Source: Lachnoclostridium edouardi (GTDB lineage Bacteria; Bacillota; Clostridia; Lachnospirales; Lachnospiraceae). From it: a DNA stretch of 64,000 nucleotides. The DNA lies in assembly GCF_900240245.1 (NCBI RefSeq), contig NZ_OESQ01000001.1:128565-192564 (forward strand). The letters run 5' to 3'. The position numbers and the translations under genes are program-made. The notes under the pieces are model-generated. The model saw only the letters and a list, made by a program, of their open reading frames with translations. It was not told where the DNA came from and searched no databases. Positions 32,817-42,464 of the stretch are shown one piece after another; positions within the stretch are counted from its first letter, which is position 1, and each line of letters starts with the position of its first letter.

Positions 32817-35699
32817 TTAATCTCTGATATCAACGTTAGAAACATCCAAAGCTCCAGTATTCTGAATATAATCCAGATCTGTATATCCATAATAAAATCT
32901 GTACACATTTTTCGCCAGGTCCGCAGCGTTGGCTGAGGAATACCCATAAGGAATATTTACAGTTACGCAGATATCAGGATTATCAAAGGGTCCGTAGGAA
33001 ATAAAGAAAGCATGGTTGGCACGAGTATTGGACTCCTGAGCAGTTCCCGTTTTTCCTGCAATAGGAATTTCCAGATCATCAAAAATCTTTTTGGAGGAAC
33101 TGTTGGTAATAACCTGGCGCATACCTTGCTGTACTGTATTCCAGGTAGTATCTGCAATATCAATTTTGGAATGAACCTCAGGGGTATAATCTTCAATTAA
33201 ATTTCCCTGAGAATCTGTAACCTTGTCAATCAGGCTTAATTCAAATACAGTGCCTCTGTTGGCCAAAGCAGCCGCGTATCTGGAAAGCTGTACATTGGCA
33301 TAAGCGTGATTTCCCTGTCCCATTACAGAACGCTCCGGATCCTCTGTACTGATCTTAGGACTTAATTCGGCAATCTCCACACCTGAAGTGTGATCTAAGC
33401 CAAACATGGTGGCGTATTTGCGGATCTTTTCCAATCCCAGACTCTGCACATAGCCGCCGTTTTCATCAGTAGAAAGCCTGTGCCCCAGCTCTGCAAAAAA
33501 GTAGTTGCAGGAATTCTGAATCGCCTCCACTAAATCCTCTTCATTGTGGCGGCCGGGATAAATCCAGCACTTAATAGTAGGCTTTACAATGTCAAATTCT
33601 CCGGTACAATTAATCTTTTCTGTGAGAGACAGCACATTTTCCTCTAATGCGGCGATGGCTGTAATAGGTTTAAAGGTAGAGCCTGGAGCCTTGATTGTCT
33701 GTGTAGCGTTGTTGTAAAGGGGATTAGACAAATCCTCTAACAGCTGACTGTAGTAGGCGCTGTCCATTGTGCCGGACAGACGGTTATTATCATAGCTGGG
33801 GTAAGTAACTAAAGCCCGCACTTCTCCTGTGTTTACATCTGTTACTACACAGCCTGCTGTGCAGGGATCTAAGGCCATCTGAGCCGGAGTCAGCTCCAGC
33901 TTTGATATTTTATCCTTAATAAAAGTATAAGCGTAATTTTCACCGTTGGCCCTTAATGCGTCTACCTGGCTTTGGTCGTAGGCCAGGACGCCCTGATCGT
34001 ACAGGGCGAGGCAAAGCTCGCGGCCGGTAATAATGTTGTCGTTTATAAGATAACGGTATATTTTCTTATAAAACTTTGTATCTGTCTGCAGATTTTCCAG
34101 CACATACTCTACTAAAACAGAATAAATATCATCTGCATTAGAATATTTACTTTCTATTTGCAGCTTTGTAGTGTCAATCCAGTTGTTAGCGATTCCTGCA
34201 TATATAAAGTCCCGAAGACTGATTGTTTCGTCTTTCCAGGCCAGGTAGCTGGGATCGTTTTTGTCCATCTTGTCATCTGTAACTAAGATTCCTATAGTAG
34301 GGTCCTGCAGATATGTTTTAATATAAAGCATGTAAGCGTACATATCAGCGGAAAGGTCTTTCAGTTGAGTTGTACTTTCGCTGTACAGTTCGTTTCTGAT
34401 ATCTTGAATAATCCTGTCCTTGGAGGTGGTGAACTTAAATGCAATGGCCTGTTCTGTCTGGGAGGCATCCTGAGCAAAAAAGTGGCTCATATTCAGCACG
34501 TTATTATTGATCAGCTGAAAATAAGCATCCTTTACAGGGATCAGCCTTTTGGAGGAGTCTCTGTTTTCATTGACCTCGTCGCCGGCATTTACGATTTTGC
34601 TGGTGAGAACGCCAGCTAATTCCTGTTCAATTAAATAGTAAATACCGATTTGAAGATCCCGGTCTAAGGTCAGGTAAACATCTTCTCCTGCAGAGGCCTC
34701 TGTCTCTGAAAGCACTTCCATAATACGCCCCATATTGTCCACACAAATAGTCTTTTTTCCCTTGGAGCCCTGGAGAGTCAGTTCCATAGAGGCTTCTATG
34801 CCTGTACGGCCCACAACGTCAGTTAATTCATAATCAGGGTCAGATTTTTTAAGCTCTTCCAGCTGATCCTCCTGCACCTTTCCCGTATATCCAATAATAG
34901 GCGCAAAATAAATACTGTCATTGTAAACCCGGATGGTAGATTCCTCGATTCCAACGCCGTCTAGCTGAGCCTTATGCTCCTTAATGTCCACCACTGTTTC
35001 TTCGCTGACATAAGAAGTAATAGGCGTGGTGGCGTATTTCTGGTAAGCAGTCAGTCCCATTGTATATCGGATATTTACAATATCTAAAGCTAAATCATCA
35101 GGGATGATCAATGCATTGCCCTTTTCATCCTTCATGGAATTCAGCCCATAAGATTCTTTCCTCTTTTCAAAGGCCTCTCTGGCTGTAATAGCGGAAGGAT
35201 ATTTTCCCTCCGGATCATCCAGCTCGTCTACGCTTTTACGTCCATAATAATCTCTCAGGAAACGTTTGCGGGCAGCTTCTGAGGCGGAGGTATAAACCAT
35301 ATCTCCGTTGGAATTTATAGTTACCTCAAATTTGCCTTCCACAGCCTCCCCGTGCTTGTCCAAAATTGTAACAAGCTCTAAAAGCATGGCGTTCATGTCA
35401 GCGCTTCTTTTATATTTTCCAGTGTCCTGTATGGTGACAATATAAGCCAGCTGGTTGTAGGCCAGAATATTTCCGTTCATGTCGTAAATATTTCCTCTGG
35501 TGCCAGGCGTTGTAATCTCCTTTTCTGTTTTCTGAATATATTCGTTCAGATAATATTCTCCATTGACAATTTGAAGATTAAATAATTTAACAATAAGAAT
35601 ACAAAACATAACAGTAAAAGCTGCGCCGATAGTTACTAACCGGGAGCCGGCCAGTTTTTTCAAACCCTCTTTCAGTGCTTCCAGAAAATCTCTAAACAA
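32817..35699 (-). CDS. mrdA: Penicillin-binding protein 2-type transpeptidase with large insertion
   Basis: This is the class B transpeptidase that cross-links side-wall peptidoglycan with RodA. The 960-residue product has one transmembrane helix (about 20-42), a dimerisation domain (50-330) and a transpeptidase domain with STFK (S674, K677), SCN (730-732) and KTG (883-885). Typical PBP2 proteins are 600-700 residues. Here about 250 extra residues (about 362-612) interrupt the start of the transpeptidase domain, between QIGIYYLIEQEL and TAGCVVTDVNTGEVRALVT. The first 8 bases overlap mreD. Confidence 0.93.
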   Translation of the reverse strand: MFRDFLEALKEGLKKLAGSRLVTIGAAFTVMFCILIVKLFNLQIVNGEYYLNEYIQKTEKEITTPGTRGNIYDMNGNILAYNQLAYIVTIQDTGKYKRSADMNAMLLELVTILDKHGEAVEGKFEVTINSNGDMVYTSASEAARKRFLRDYYGRKSVDELDDPEGKYPSAITAREAFEKRKESYGLNSMKDEKGNALIIPDDLALDIVNIRYTMGLTAYQKYATTPITSYVSEETVVDIKEHKAQLDGVGIEESTIRVYNDSIYFAPIIGYTGKVQEDQLEELKKSDPDYELTDVVGRTGIEASMELTLQGSKGKKTICVDNMGRIMEVLSETEASAGEDVYLTLDRDLQIGIYYLIEQELAGVLTSKIVNAGDEVNENRDSSKRLIPVKDAYFQLINNNVLNMSHFFAQDASQTEQAIAFKFTTSKDRIIQDIRNELYSESTTQLKDLSADMYAYMLYIKTYLQDPTIGILVTDDKMDKNDPSYLAWKDETISLRDFIYAGIANNWIDTTKLQIESKYSNADDIYSVLVEYVLENLQTDTKFYKKIYRYLINDNIITGRELCLALYDQGVLAYDQSQVDALRANGENYAYTFIKDKISKLELTPAQMALDPCTAGCVVTDVNTGEVRALVTYPSYDNNRLSGTMDSAYYSQLLEDLSNPLYNNATQTIKAPGSTFKPITAIAALEENVLSLTEKINCTGEFDIVKPTIKCWIYPGRHNEEDLVEAIQNSCNYFFAELGHRLSTDENGGYVQSLGLEKIRKYATMFGLDHTSGVEIAELSPKISTEDPERSVMGQGNHAYANVQLSRYAAALANRGTVFELSLIDKVTDSQGNLIEDYTPEVHSKIDIADTTWNTVQQGMRQVITNSSSKKIFDDLEIPIAGKTGTAQESNTRANHAFFISYGPFDNPDICVTVNIPYGYSSANAADLAKNVYRFYYGYTDLDYIQNTGALDVSNVDIRD

Positions 35700-36210
35700 T
35701 GGTTGTATCTCTCCTTTGTTCCCACTCTTCCAGCCATTTTGTAACAGCTAAAACAAGTCTGTAAATCAATAGCGTTGTAACTACGGTAAAAATAATTTCC
35801 GGAAAAATAATCTCTCGGAAATAAAATAGAAAATCCAGGCGGTTTCTAATTAGAAAACGGAAAATGTAAATGTAAAAATTATAAGCCAGTTCATTTACCA
35901 GGCTTAAAACCAAAGGCAGGGTGATGTAGTCTTCATAGTAATATTTGTTAAATATACCATTTAAATATCCCACCCAAATGTAAATCAAGGTATAAAAGCC
36001 GAAAGGGCCGCTGTAAAACAGATCTAACAGTATTCCGCTGATTAAGCCGCATAAAAGTCCGGCCTCTTTTCCCTGAATAAAGCCAAAAGAAAAGGTAAGG
36101 ATTAACAGCAAATTAGGGGCTGCAGATAAAAATGGCATCTGGGGAAATATACTGTTTTGAACAGCAAAAGCAATAATAATCAGTACCAGATTCAAAAGCG
36201 CCCTTTTCAT
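35692..36210 (-). CDS. mreD: Rod-shape-determining protein MreD
   Basis: This 172-residue integral membrane protein is part of the elongasome. It has about five to six hydrophobic helices, the first at 4-24, and the conserved FGLIQG-like FGFIQGKEAGLLCGL stretch. It overlaps mreC by 4 bases (ATGA) and the PBP2 gene by 8, so translation of the three is coupled. Confidence 0.92.
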   Translation of the reverse strand: MKRALLNLVLIIIAFAVQNSIFPQMPFLSAAPNLLLILTFSFGFIQGKEAGLLCGLISGILLDLFYSGPFGFYTLIYIWVGYLNGIFNKYYYEDYITLPLVLSLVNELAYNFYIYIFRFLIRNRLDFLFYFREIIFPEIIFTVVTTLLIYRLVLAVTKWLEEWEQRRDTTIV

Positions 36211-37073
36211 GATGCTCCCTCTCCCTCCACCGTCTGCTCATCTGTCATATCTTCCTTCAGATCCGTAATAATCAGCACCTCCTGAAGGGAGTCAAACTCC
36301 GCTACAGGAATCAAATACCCTGATTTAGTCAGCTGGTTGCTGTCTATAGAAATATCGGCGGCATAGCCGATTAAAATTCCAGGCAGAAAACGGGAACTGA
36401 TATTGGAGGTGACGATTTTATCGCCGTCTTTAATATCACTGTCCTTGGATATATCAGTAATTCTCAGCCGTCCCTGCTGATATAGCTTTAAATCTCCGGC
36501 TACCATGCAGCCGTCTCCAGACTGCATAGCCATAGCGCCCACTTCGCTGGAATCGTCAATAATCGCCCGCACTGTGGCGTAGTTGGCCCCTACGTCTGTG
36601 ACAATTCCCACCAAACCGCCGCCGGAGATAACGTTCATATTTACGCGGATTCCGTCAGCAGAGCCTTTATTCACCCGAAAAACCTGAAACCAGTCCCCGG
36701 AATCTTTGGCAATAACTCTGGCGCCTACTTTATTATACTGCAGATATTCCTGGTCCAGCTCATACAGCTGTCTTAAGCGTTCCAGTTCAAACTGTTCCTC
36801 CTGAAGACGGTTGTTGTCCTCCACCAGAACTTCAATCTGGTCCTTTAACTGCTGGTTTTCATCCAGGGCATCCTTTAATTTGGAATAATCGCTGATGCCG
36901 TTAAATGCAGCCAGCCCCACTTTGTTGACCCCTGACTGAATGGGAATCAGCACATATCCCACAGCAGATCTTAAAGGCTCCAGCCAACTGTCAGTGACAG
37001 ATGTGATTCCAATAAGAAGAACGCAGAAAACAGTCAGCCCTGTTATAATATATTTGCTTCTTTTTGATTCCAT
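36207..37073 (-). CDS. mreC: Rod-shape-determining protein MreC
   Basis: MreC is a single-pass membrane scaffold linking MreB, MreD and PBP2. The 288-residue product has a transmembrane helix (about 10-28), a coiled coil (about 62-105, DENQQLKDQIEVLVEDNNRL) and beta domains with GGGLVGIVTDVG and the TSNISSRFLPGILIGY signature. It starts directly after radC with no mreB between them. Confidence 0.95.
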   Translation of the reverse strand: MESKRSKYIITGLTVFCVLLIGITSVTDSWLEPLRSAVGYVLIPIQSGVNKVGLAAFNGISDYSKLKDALDENQQLKDQIEVLVEDNNRLQEEQFELERLRQLYELDQEYLQYNKVGARVIAKDSGDWFQVFRVNKGSADGIRVNMNVISGGGLVGIVTDVGANYATVRAIIDDSSEVGAMAMQSGDGCMVAGDLKLYQQGRLRITDISKDSDIKDGDKIVTSNISSRFLPGILIGYAADISIDSNQLTKSGYLIPVAEFDSLQEVLIITDLKEDMTDEQTVEGEGAS

Positions 37074-37769
37074 TTACAATAGTCCCCGTTCCTTAAAACT
37101 GATATAAGAATTATCTCCAATAATTATATGATCAATCAGCCGGACGCCAATGATTTCCCCGGCAGATGCAACTTTTTTTGTTATTATACAGTCTTCCTTG
37201 CTGGGAGAAGGATCTCCGCTGGGATGATTGTGCACCAGAGCAATATTAACTGCATGGTACTTTAACGCCTCCAGAAAGATTTCCCTGGGGGAAATTAAAG
37301 ATGCATTTACAGTTCCCTTTGACATAAGGCAATCTCTGATCAAAGTCTGTTTGGTGTTAAAGCACATCATATATAAATGCTCCTGCTCCAGATGGCGCAT
37401 ATCTTCCATATAAAAATCTGCAATGGCAGCAGGCTGGGAAAAGGAATTTCCTTCCTGAAAAGCTTCCTTTTTCCAGATTCTTCTGGACAGCTCCCCAATA
37501 CAAAGGAGCTGAATCCCTTTGACAGGGCCTACGCCCTTTATAGCCATTAACTCCGGCAAAGTAAGATGCATAAGCCCTAAAAGACTTTCCCCTGAGCTGT
37601 GGAGAGACAAAATTCTCTGAGCCAGGCCAAGGGAATTCTCCTCTTTAGAACCTGTGCGGAGGATAATAGCCAGAAGCTCTGCATCACTTAAATGCTCCGG
37701 CCCTGATTTTAAACATTTCTCGTAAGGTCTTTTGCTGTCCGGCAGCTCTTTAATCGTAAGTTTTTTCAT
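37074..37769 (-). CDS. radC: RadC-family JAB-domain protein
   Basis: This 231-residue protein has an N-terminal helix-hairpin-helix (MAIKGVGPVKGIQLL) and a C-terminal JAB/MPN metalloprotease-like domain with the metal motif HNHPSGDPSPSKED. The family was named for DNA repair, but its role is unproven. The ATG at 37769 follows GGAGG; a longer in-frame start at 37802 has no site. It is directly upstream of mreC, where Bacillus has radC-mreB-mreC. Confidence 0.94.
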   Translation of the reverse strand: MKKLTIKELPDSKRPYEKCLKSGPEHLSDAELLAIILRTGSKEENSLGLAQRILSLHSSGESLLGLMHLTLPELMAIKGVGPVKGIQLLCIGELSRRIWKKEAFQEGNSFSQPAAIADFYMEDMRHLEQEHLYMMCFNTKQTLIRDCLMSKGTVNASLISPREIFLEALKYHAVNIALVHNHPSGDPSPSKEDCIITKKVASAGEIIGVRLIDHIIIGDNSYISFKERGLL

Positions 37770-37826
37770 ATTTTCCGCCTCCTGTAGTCCGTAACTCTCC
37801 AAGTACGTTCAGGCGTGCAGATGGTT

Positions 37827-38078
37827 TTAAATCCAGCGGTATACCAGCAAAGCCAGCACAACGCCGATAATTCCGGCCATGGTAATTTTGATGCTAAGGC
37901 CGAAGGTAATAACTAGAATCCCAAAGTTCAGCACAAGCGGAGTATCTAATCCAAAGGACTGACCGAAATTCAGCCAGGACAATCCTGCTACCCCTTCTGA
38001 AATACTTCCAATAAAGCCGCCCAGAACAATGCCGGCAAGCATTAAAAGCAGCAGAACCCAGAAATTTTTTGTTCTCAT
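37827..38078 (-). CDS. DUF4321 small membrane protein
   Basis: This 83-residue protein has two hydrophobic segments (about 7-25 and 50-81) separated by a glycine- and serine-rich loop (SWLNFGQSFGLDTP), the pattern of DUF4321. It precedes radC-mreCD in many Clostridia, which suggests an envelope role. No function is known. It lies 57 bases upstream of radC. Confidence 0.85.
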   Translation of the reverse strand: MRTKNFWVLLLLMLAGIVLGGFIGSISEGVAGLSWLNFGQSFGLDTPLVLNFGILVITFGLSIKITMAGIIGVVLALLVYRWI

Positions 38079-38154
38079 ATCCTGCTCTCCCCTTCCTGAT
38101 TCTGTTTAGTAGTTTACCACAAGATGTGTTTCATGTATACATTTTCCAGGCAGT

Positions 38155-39429
38155 TCACATAATTTTAAGAGATACAATGCCTGCATCCAAAAGTTTCTGC
38201 AGGGACATCAGAACGCCTAATTTGCCGTGATACCATGTAAGTCCCCCCTGAAAATAGACAGCATAAGGAGGCTTTATAGGTCCGTCGGCTGACAGCTCAA
38301 TAGAGGAACCCTGGACAAAGGCTCCCGCCGCCATAATAACAGGAGCGTCATAGCCTGGCATGTCCCAGGGCTCAGGGCTGACAAAGCTGTCTACTGGGGC
38401 TGCCGCCTGGATGCCCTGACAAAATGCAATAACGCCTTCAGGAGTTCCAAAGGTAACTGCCTGAATAATATCGTGGCGTGACTCTGTGCCGTTTGGAACT
38501 ACAGAAAATCCCAGCTGCTCGTAAATATTTGCGGCAAAAATAGCGCTTTTTAAGGCTCCTGCAACTACAGTAGGAGAAAGGAAAAATCCCTGGAACAGCT
38601 GCTGATTTAAGCCTAAGCTGGCGCCTACCTCTTTTCCAAGACCAGGAGCGCTAAGGCGATAAGAAGCATTGTCTATACAATCTTTACGTCCCACAATATA
38701 TCCGCCGATAGGAGCCAGGCCGCCGCCTGGGTTTTTAATTAAAGAACCTACAATCATATCAGCCCCAACATCTGTAGGTTCGATTTTTTCTACAAATTCA
38801 CCGTAACAGTTATCCACCATACAAATTACATCTGGCTTAATCTTTTTTACAAAAGCAATTAATTGGCCGATTTTTTCTACTGATAATGTAGGTCTTGTGG
38901 CATAACCTTTAGAGCGCTGAATAGTCACCAGCTTTGTTTTTTCGTTAATTGCTTTTTGGATTCCGTCAAAATCAAAAGAACCATCCTCTAATAAGTCTAC
39001 TTGTCTGTAGGTGATGCCGTATTCCTTTAATGAGCCGGCAGAATCCCTGATTCCGATTACTTCCTCCAAGGTATCATAAGGCTTTCCCACAGGAGAAAGC
39101 AGTTCGTCTCCTGGTCGCAGGTTTCCTGATAAGGCAATGTGCAAAGCATGGGTGCCGCTGATTAACTGGGGGCGGACTAATGCGCTTTCCCCGTGGAAGG
39201 CGCTGGCGTATACCTGCTCCAGCACGTCTCTGCCTAAATCATTATAGCCGTAGCCTGTAGTGGCGGCAAAATGAATATCGCTGACTCTGTTGTCCTGCAT
39301 GGCCTTTAATACCTTCATCTGATTGTATTCTGCAATCTGGTCAATAGCCTGAAAACGTTCCTTTAAAGAAGCCTCTATTTTTAATCCGAAATCTAACGCC
39401 TCCTGGCTGATTCCCATTTCTCTGTACAT
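38155..39429 (-). CDS. Methionine gamma-lyase family PLP enzyme (YnbB-like)
   Basis: This 424-residue fold-type I PLP enzyme belongs to PF06838, sometimes labelled aluminium resistance protein. The cofactor lysine is likely in GSLIKNPGGGLAPIGGY (about residue 210), and the aspartate in CMVDNCYGEF pairs with the PLP ring. The family name does not prove methionine gamma-lyase activity. It lies next to miaA (1 base apart), the same order as miaA-ynbB in Bacillus, although hfq, which is between them in some genomes, is absent. Confidence 0.9.
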   Translation of the reverse strand: MYREMGISQEALDFGLKIEASLKERFQAIDQIAEYNQMKVLKAMQDNRVSDIHFAATTGYGYNDLGRDVLEQVYASAFHGESALVRPQLISGTHALHIALSGNLRPGDELLSPVGKPYDTLEEVIGIRDSAGSLKEYGITYRQVDLLEDGSFDFDGIQKAINEKTKLVTIQRSKGYATRPTLSVEKIGQLIAFVKKIKPDVICMVDNCYGEFVEKIEPTDVGADMIVGSLIKNPGGGLAPIGGYIVGRKDCIDNASYRLSAPGLGKEVGASLGLNQQLFQGFFLSPTVVAGALKSAIFAANIYEQLGFSVVPNGTESRHDIIQAVTFGTPEGVIAFCQGIQAAAPVDSFVSPEPWDMPGYDAPVIMAAGAFVQGSSIELSADGPIKPPYAVYFQGGLTWYHGKLGVLMSLQKLLDAGIVSLKIM

Positions 39430-39430
39430 A

Positions 39431-40438
39431 TTATTTTTCCTCCTCCAGACAGGCGTTAGTTTCTCCTGTCATCTGGTTCCATTCTTTTAATATAAAATTA
39501 AGGATATTTTCCTTATTATTGTCAAATTCAGGCAGATACAGCCAGCGCACATCTTTTTCTCTTCTGAACCAGGTCAGCTGGCGTTTGGCAAAGTGCCTTG
39601 TATCTCGTTTTAAAATATACACAGCCTCATCTAAGCTATATAAGCCGTCTAAATAGTCTAAAATTTCTTTATATCCCAACCCTTGCATAGAGGTTATTCC
39701 TCTGCGGCATCCCAGTTCTTTTAAAGCCTTCACCTCTTCTACAAGGCCCTCTTTCATCATTAAATCTACACGTTTGTCAATTCTTTCGTAAAGAAGGGAA
39801 CGCTCAGTATTTAATACATAGTAGAGAAAGGCATAGGGAGAGTTTTTTTGTTTTTCCTGCTCATTGTGCAGGGAGATTTTCTGCCCTGTCAGCTGGTAAT
39901 ATTCCAGGGCTCGTATCACCCGTTTTACGTTATTTTCGTGAATCGCCTCCCCGGATTTAGGATCTACCTGGCAAAGCTGATTATGCAGCCAGGAGGCTCC
40001 ATACTTTGCGACATCCTCCTCCAGCTTCTTTCGTATTCTGCCGCCCTCTTCATTTTCTTTAAAATCAATATCATTTAAAAGAGCCTGAATATAAAAGCCA
40101 GTGCCTCCGGCGATAATCGGCACTTTATTGCGGCTGTAAATATCCTCCAGGGCTTTCTGCGCCAGCTGTTTGAAAATTACTACGTTAAAATCCTCTGTAG
40201 GCTCTAGCACATTAATAAGATGATGGGGAACTCCCCTCATCTCCTCTTCTTTTATTTTGGCAGAACCAATATCCATATGGCGGTATACCTGCATGGAATC
40301 TGCGCTGATAATTTCCCCGTTTACAGCCTTTGCAAGGTCCACAGAAAGGTCTGTTTTGCCTACGGCAGTAGGACCTGTAAGAACAATTAAAGGCAGCTTT
40401 TTATTTCTGTTTATATTATTATTTTTACTTAGTTCCAT
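39431..40438 (-). CDS. miaA: tRNA dimethylallyltransferase
   Basis: MiaA adds a dimethylallyl group to A37 of tRNAs that read UNN codons; MiaB, encoded nearby, then methylthiolates it. The 335-residue product has the P-loop GPTAVGKTDL (about 17-26), the DSMQVYRHMDIGSAK motif and the C-terminal TRHFAKRQLTWFRRE segment. The ATG at 40438 follows GAGG; the GTG at 40450 is inside that site. It overlaps neither neighbour and lies 8 bases after mutL. Confidence 0.97.
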   Translation of the reverse strand: MELSKNNNINRNKKLPLIVLTGPTAVGKTDLSVDLAKAVNGEIISADSMQVYRHMDIGSAKIKEEEMRGVPHHLINVLEPTEDFNVVIFKQLAQKALEDIYSRNKVPIIAGGTGFYIQALLNDIDFKENEEGGRIRKKLEEDVAKYGASWLHNQLCQVDPKSGEAIHENNVKRVIRALEYYQLTGQKISLHNEQEKQKNSPYAFLYYVLNTERSLLYERIDKRVDLMMKEGLVEEVKALKELGCRRGITSMQGLGYKEILDYLDGLYSLDEAVYILKRDTRHFAKRQLTWFRREKDVRWLYLPEFDNNKENILNFILKEWNQMTGETNACLEEEK

Positions 40439-40446
40439 GTTATACC

Positions 40447-42453
40447 TCACACAATCCGCTTGAACTTTTTCTCCAGCTCATATTTGCTCATAGATATGAT
40501 AGTAGGTCTGCCGTGAGGGCAGGCATAAGGATTGTCCAGCTGGAGAAGCTGGTCGATTAATTCATTAGCCTCCGCCTCATTCATCTGGTGATTTCCTTTT
40601 ACTGCCGCCTTACATGACATAGAGGCTATTTTTTCATAAATCATTTCAGAATTCTCCAGGGCAGTGTCCTCTGACAGCTGGTCTAACATTTCTAACAGCA
40701 GATCCTTTTTGGCAATAGAAAACAGATTTCCAGGCACGCCTCTGACAGCATACTCTCTTCCGCCAAAAGGCTCAATTTCAAATCCAATACCTGTAAAGTG
40801 CTCCATATGCTTTTTTAAAAGCACTTCTTCACTTGTGCTCAAGGTGAGAATAATCGGAGGGTTTACTGCCTGACAGGTATATTCCCGGTTTTTCAAGGAA
40901 GCCATGGTTTTCTCATACAGTACTTTTTCATGGGCGGCATGTTGGTCAATAATGTAAAGATGATTGTCAAATTCCACCATCCAATAAGTATTAAACAGCT
41001 GGCCGATCAGGCGGTGGCGGATTCTGGACTCTGGATTTAAAAGCTTTTTATCAAACAGCTCCATCTGCTTTGGCTCTGTCTCTTTCCTGTCTTTTTCCGC
41101 AGGCCTTTGTTTATGTTCCTGGTCAGGCAAGGCCTGGGAAACCGGCTGGTGTACAGGCTGGGAGACGATAGTCTCATGTACTGCAGACTGAGAGGCAGCA
41201 GGCCGCAATACTGCAGGCTGCGCTTGAGAAGATGCAGGCGCTGCAGAATGAGATATTTTGGACTGAGCAGCTTCAGGTTTTGCAGTTTGAGGGAAAGAGC
41301 CGTAATTTACAGATGGCTCCTTTACACATATATGCATCTGCTTCATTCTGTTTTTTTCAAAAGGCTCCGGTGCATAGGAGGAAGCTTTTGTCTGGGAAGT
41401 TAAGCGTTTTACCTCCTGGGCATCCCGTTTTTCCTTTTCCTCTAAGCTGACTGAGGGGATCAGCTCCTTGTGGGCTAAGGCAGACTGAAGGGAGTGGAGC
41501 ACCGTACCATATATTTGTTCTCCGTCCCTAAAACGCAGCTCCATTTTTGTGGGATGAACATTTACATCTAAGAATTCAGGGTCAATAGTAAAGTGGAGCA
41601 TAGTAAAGGGATATTTGTGCTGCATCATAAAGGGGCGAAAAGCCTCCTCAATGGCTTTTGCAATAATATTGCTTTTTATATACCGTCCGTTAATATAATA
41701 ATTTTCAAAATTTCTGTTGCTTCTGGCAATCACCGGCTTTCCAATAAAACCGTGTACAGAAATATGGCTTTCCTCAGCCTTTACAGGCAGCAGATTGCCT
41801 GCGATTTCCCTGCCATACACAGTATATATAATATCCTTCAGATTGTGATTTCCGGAGGTGTGAAGCTTGTTTTGATTATTTTGGATAAAGCGGACGGAAA
41901 CCTCAGGGTGAGACAAGGCGATTTTCTCAACCAGGTCTGCCACATGTGCCCCCTCAGTCTGGGGAGTTTTTAAAAACTTCCTTCTGACAGGAGTATTGTA
42001 AAATAAGTTTCTGGCAATAAAGGTGGTGCCGTCAGGAGCTCCGATTTCCTCCAAAGATTTTTCTGCGCCCCCTTCAATCTGATACCTGGTGCCTGTTAAG
42101 CTTTCAGGAGTTTTTGTAATTATTTCCACCTGGGAAACAGCGGCGATACTGGATAAGGCTTCTCCTCTGAAGCCTAAGGAGGAAACTGTAAATAAATCTT
42201 CTACAGACTGTATTTTGCTGGTAGAATGCCGGAGAAAGGCTAAGGCGATTTCGTCCTTTGGGATGCCAAATCCGTTGTCCGTAACGCGGATAAAGGAGGT
42301 TCCTCCGTCCCGGATTTCCACTGTGACGGCCGTAGCCTTGGCATCAATGGCATTTTCCAGCAGCTCCTTTACTACGGAGGCAGGGCGTTCAATTACCTCT
42401 CCCGCCGCAATTTTGTTAATTGTATTTTGATCCAGTACTGTAATTTGCGCCAT
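40447..42453 (-). CDS. mutL: DNA mismatch repair protein MutL
   Basis: MutL couples mismatch recognition by MutS to strand removal. The 668-residue product has an N-terminal GHKL ATPase domain (about 1-330, with IAAGEVIERPASVVKEL and DNGFGI) and a C-terminal dimerisation domain with the endonuclease motif DQHAAHEKVLYE and CPHGRP, so this MutL should nick DNA, as in bacteria without MutH. The linker (about 360-460) is rich in A, S, Q and P. The ATG at 42453 follows AAGGAGG. Confidence 0.97.
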   Translation of the reverse strand: MAQITVLDQNTINKIAAGEVIERPASVVKELLENAIDAKATAVTVEIRDGGTSFIRVTDNGFGIPKDEIALAFLRHSTSKIQSVEDLFTVSSLGFRGEALSSIAAVSQVEIITKTPESLTGTRYQIEGGAEKSLEEIGAPDGTTFIARNLFYNTPVRRKFLKTPQTEGAHVADLVEKIALSHPEVSVRFIQNNQNKLHTSGNHNLKDIIYTVYGREIAGNLLPVKAEESHISVHGFIGKPVIARSNRNFENYYINGRYIKSNIIAKAIEEAFRPFMMQHKYPFTMLHFTIDPEFLDVNVHPTKMELRFRDGEQIYGTVLHSLQSALAHKELIPSVSLEEKEKRDAQEVKRLTSQTKASSYAPEPFEKNRMKQMHICVKEPSVNYGSFPQTAKPEAAQSKISHSAAPASSQAQPAVLRPAASQSAVHETIVSQPVHQPVSQALPDQEHKQRPAEKDRKETEPKQMELFDKKLLNPESRIRHRLIGQLFNTYWMVEFDNHLYIIDQHAAHEKVLYEKTMASLKNREYTCQAVNPPIILTLSTSEEVLLKKHMEHFTGIGFEIEPFGGREYAVRGVPGNLFSIAKKDLLLEMLDQLSEDTALENSEMIYEKIASMSCKAAVKGNHQMNEAEANELIDQLLQLDNPYACPHGRPTIISMSKYELEKKFKRIV

Positions 42454-42464
42454 AGCTCCTCCTT

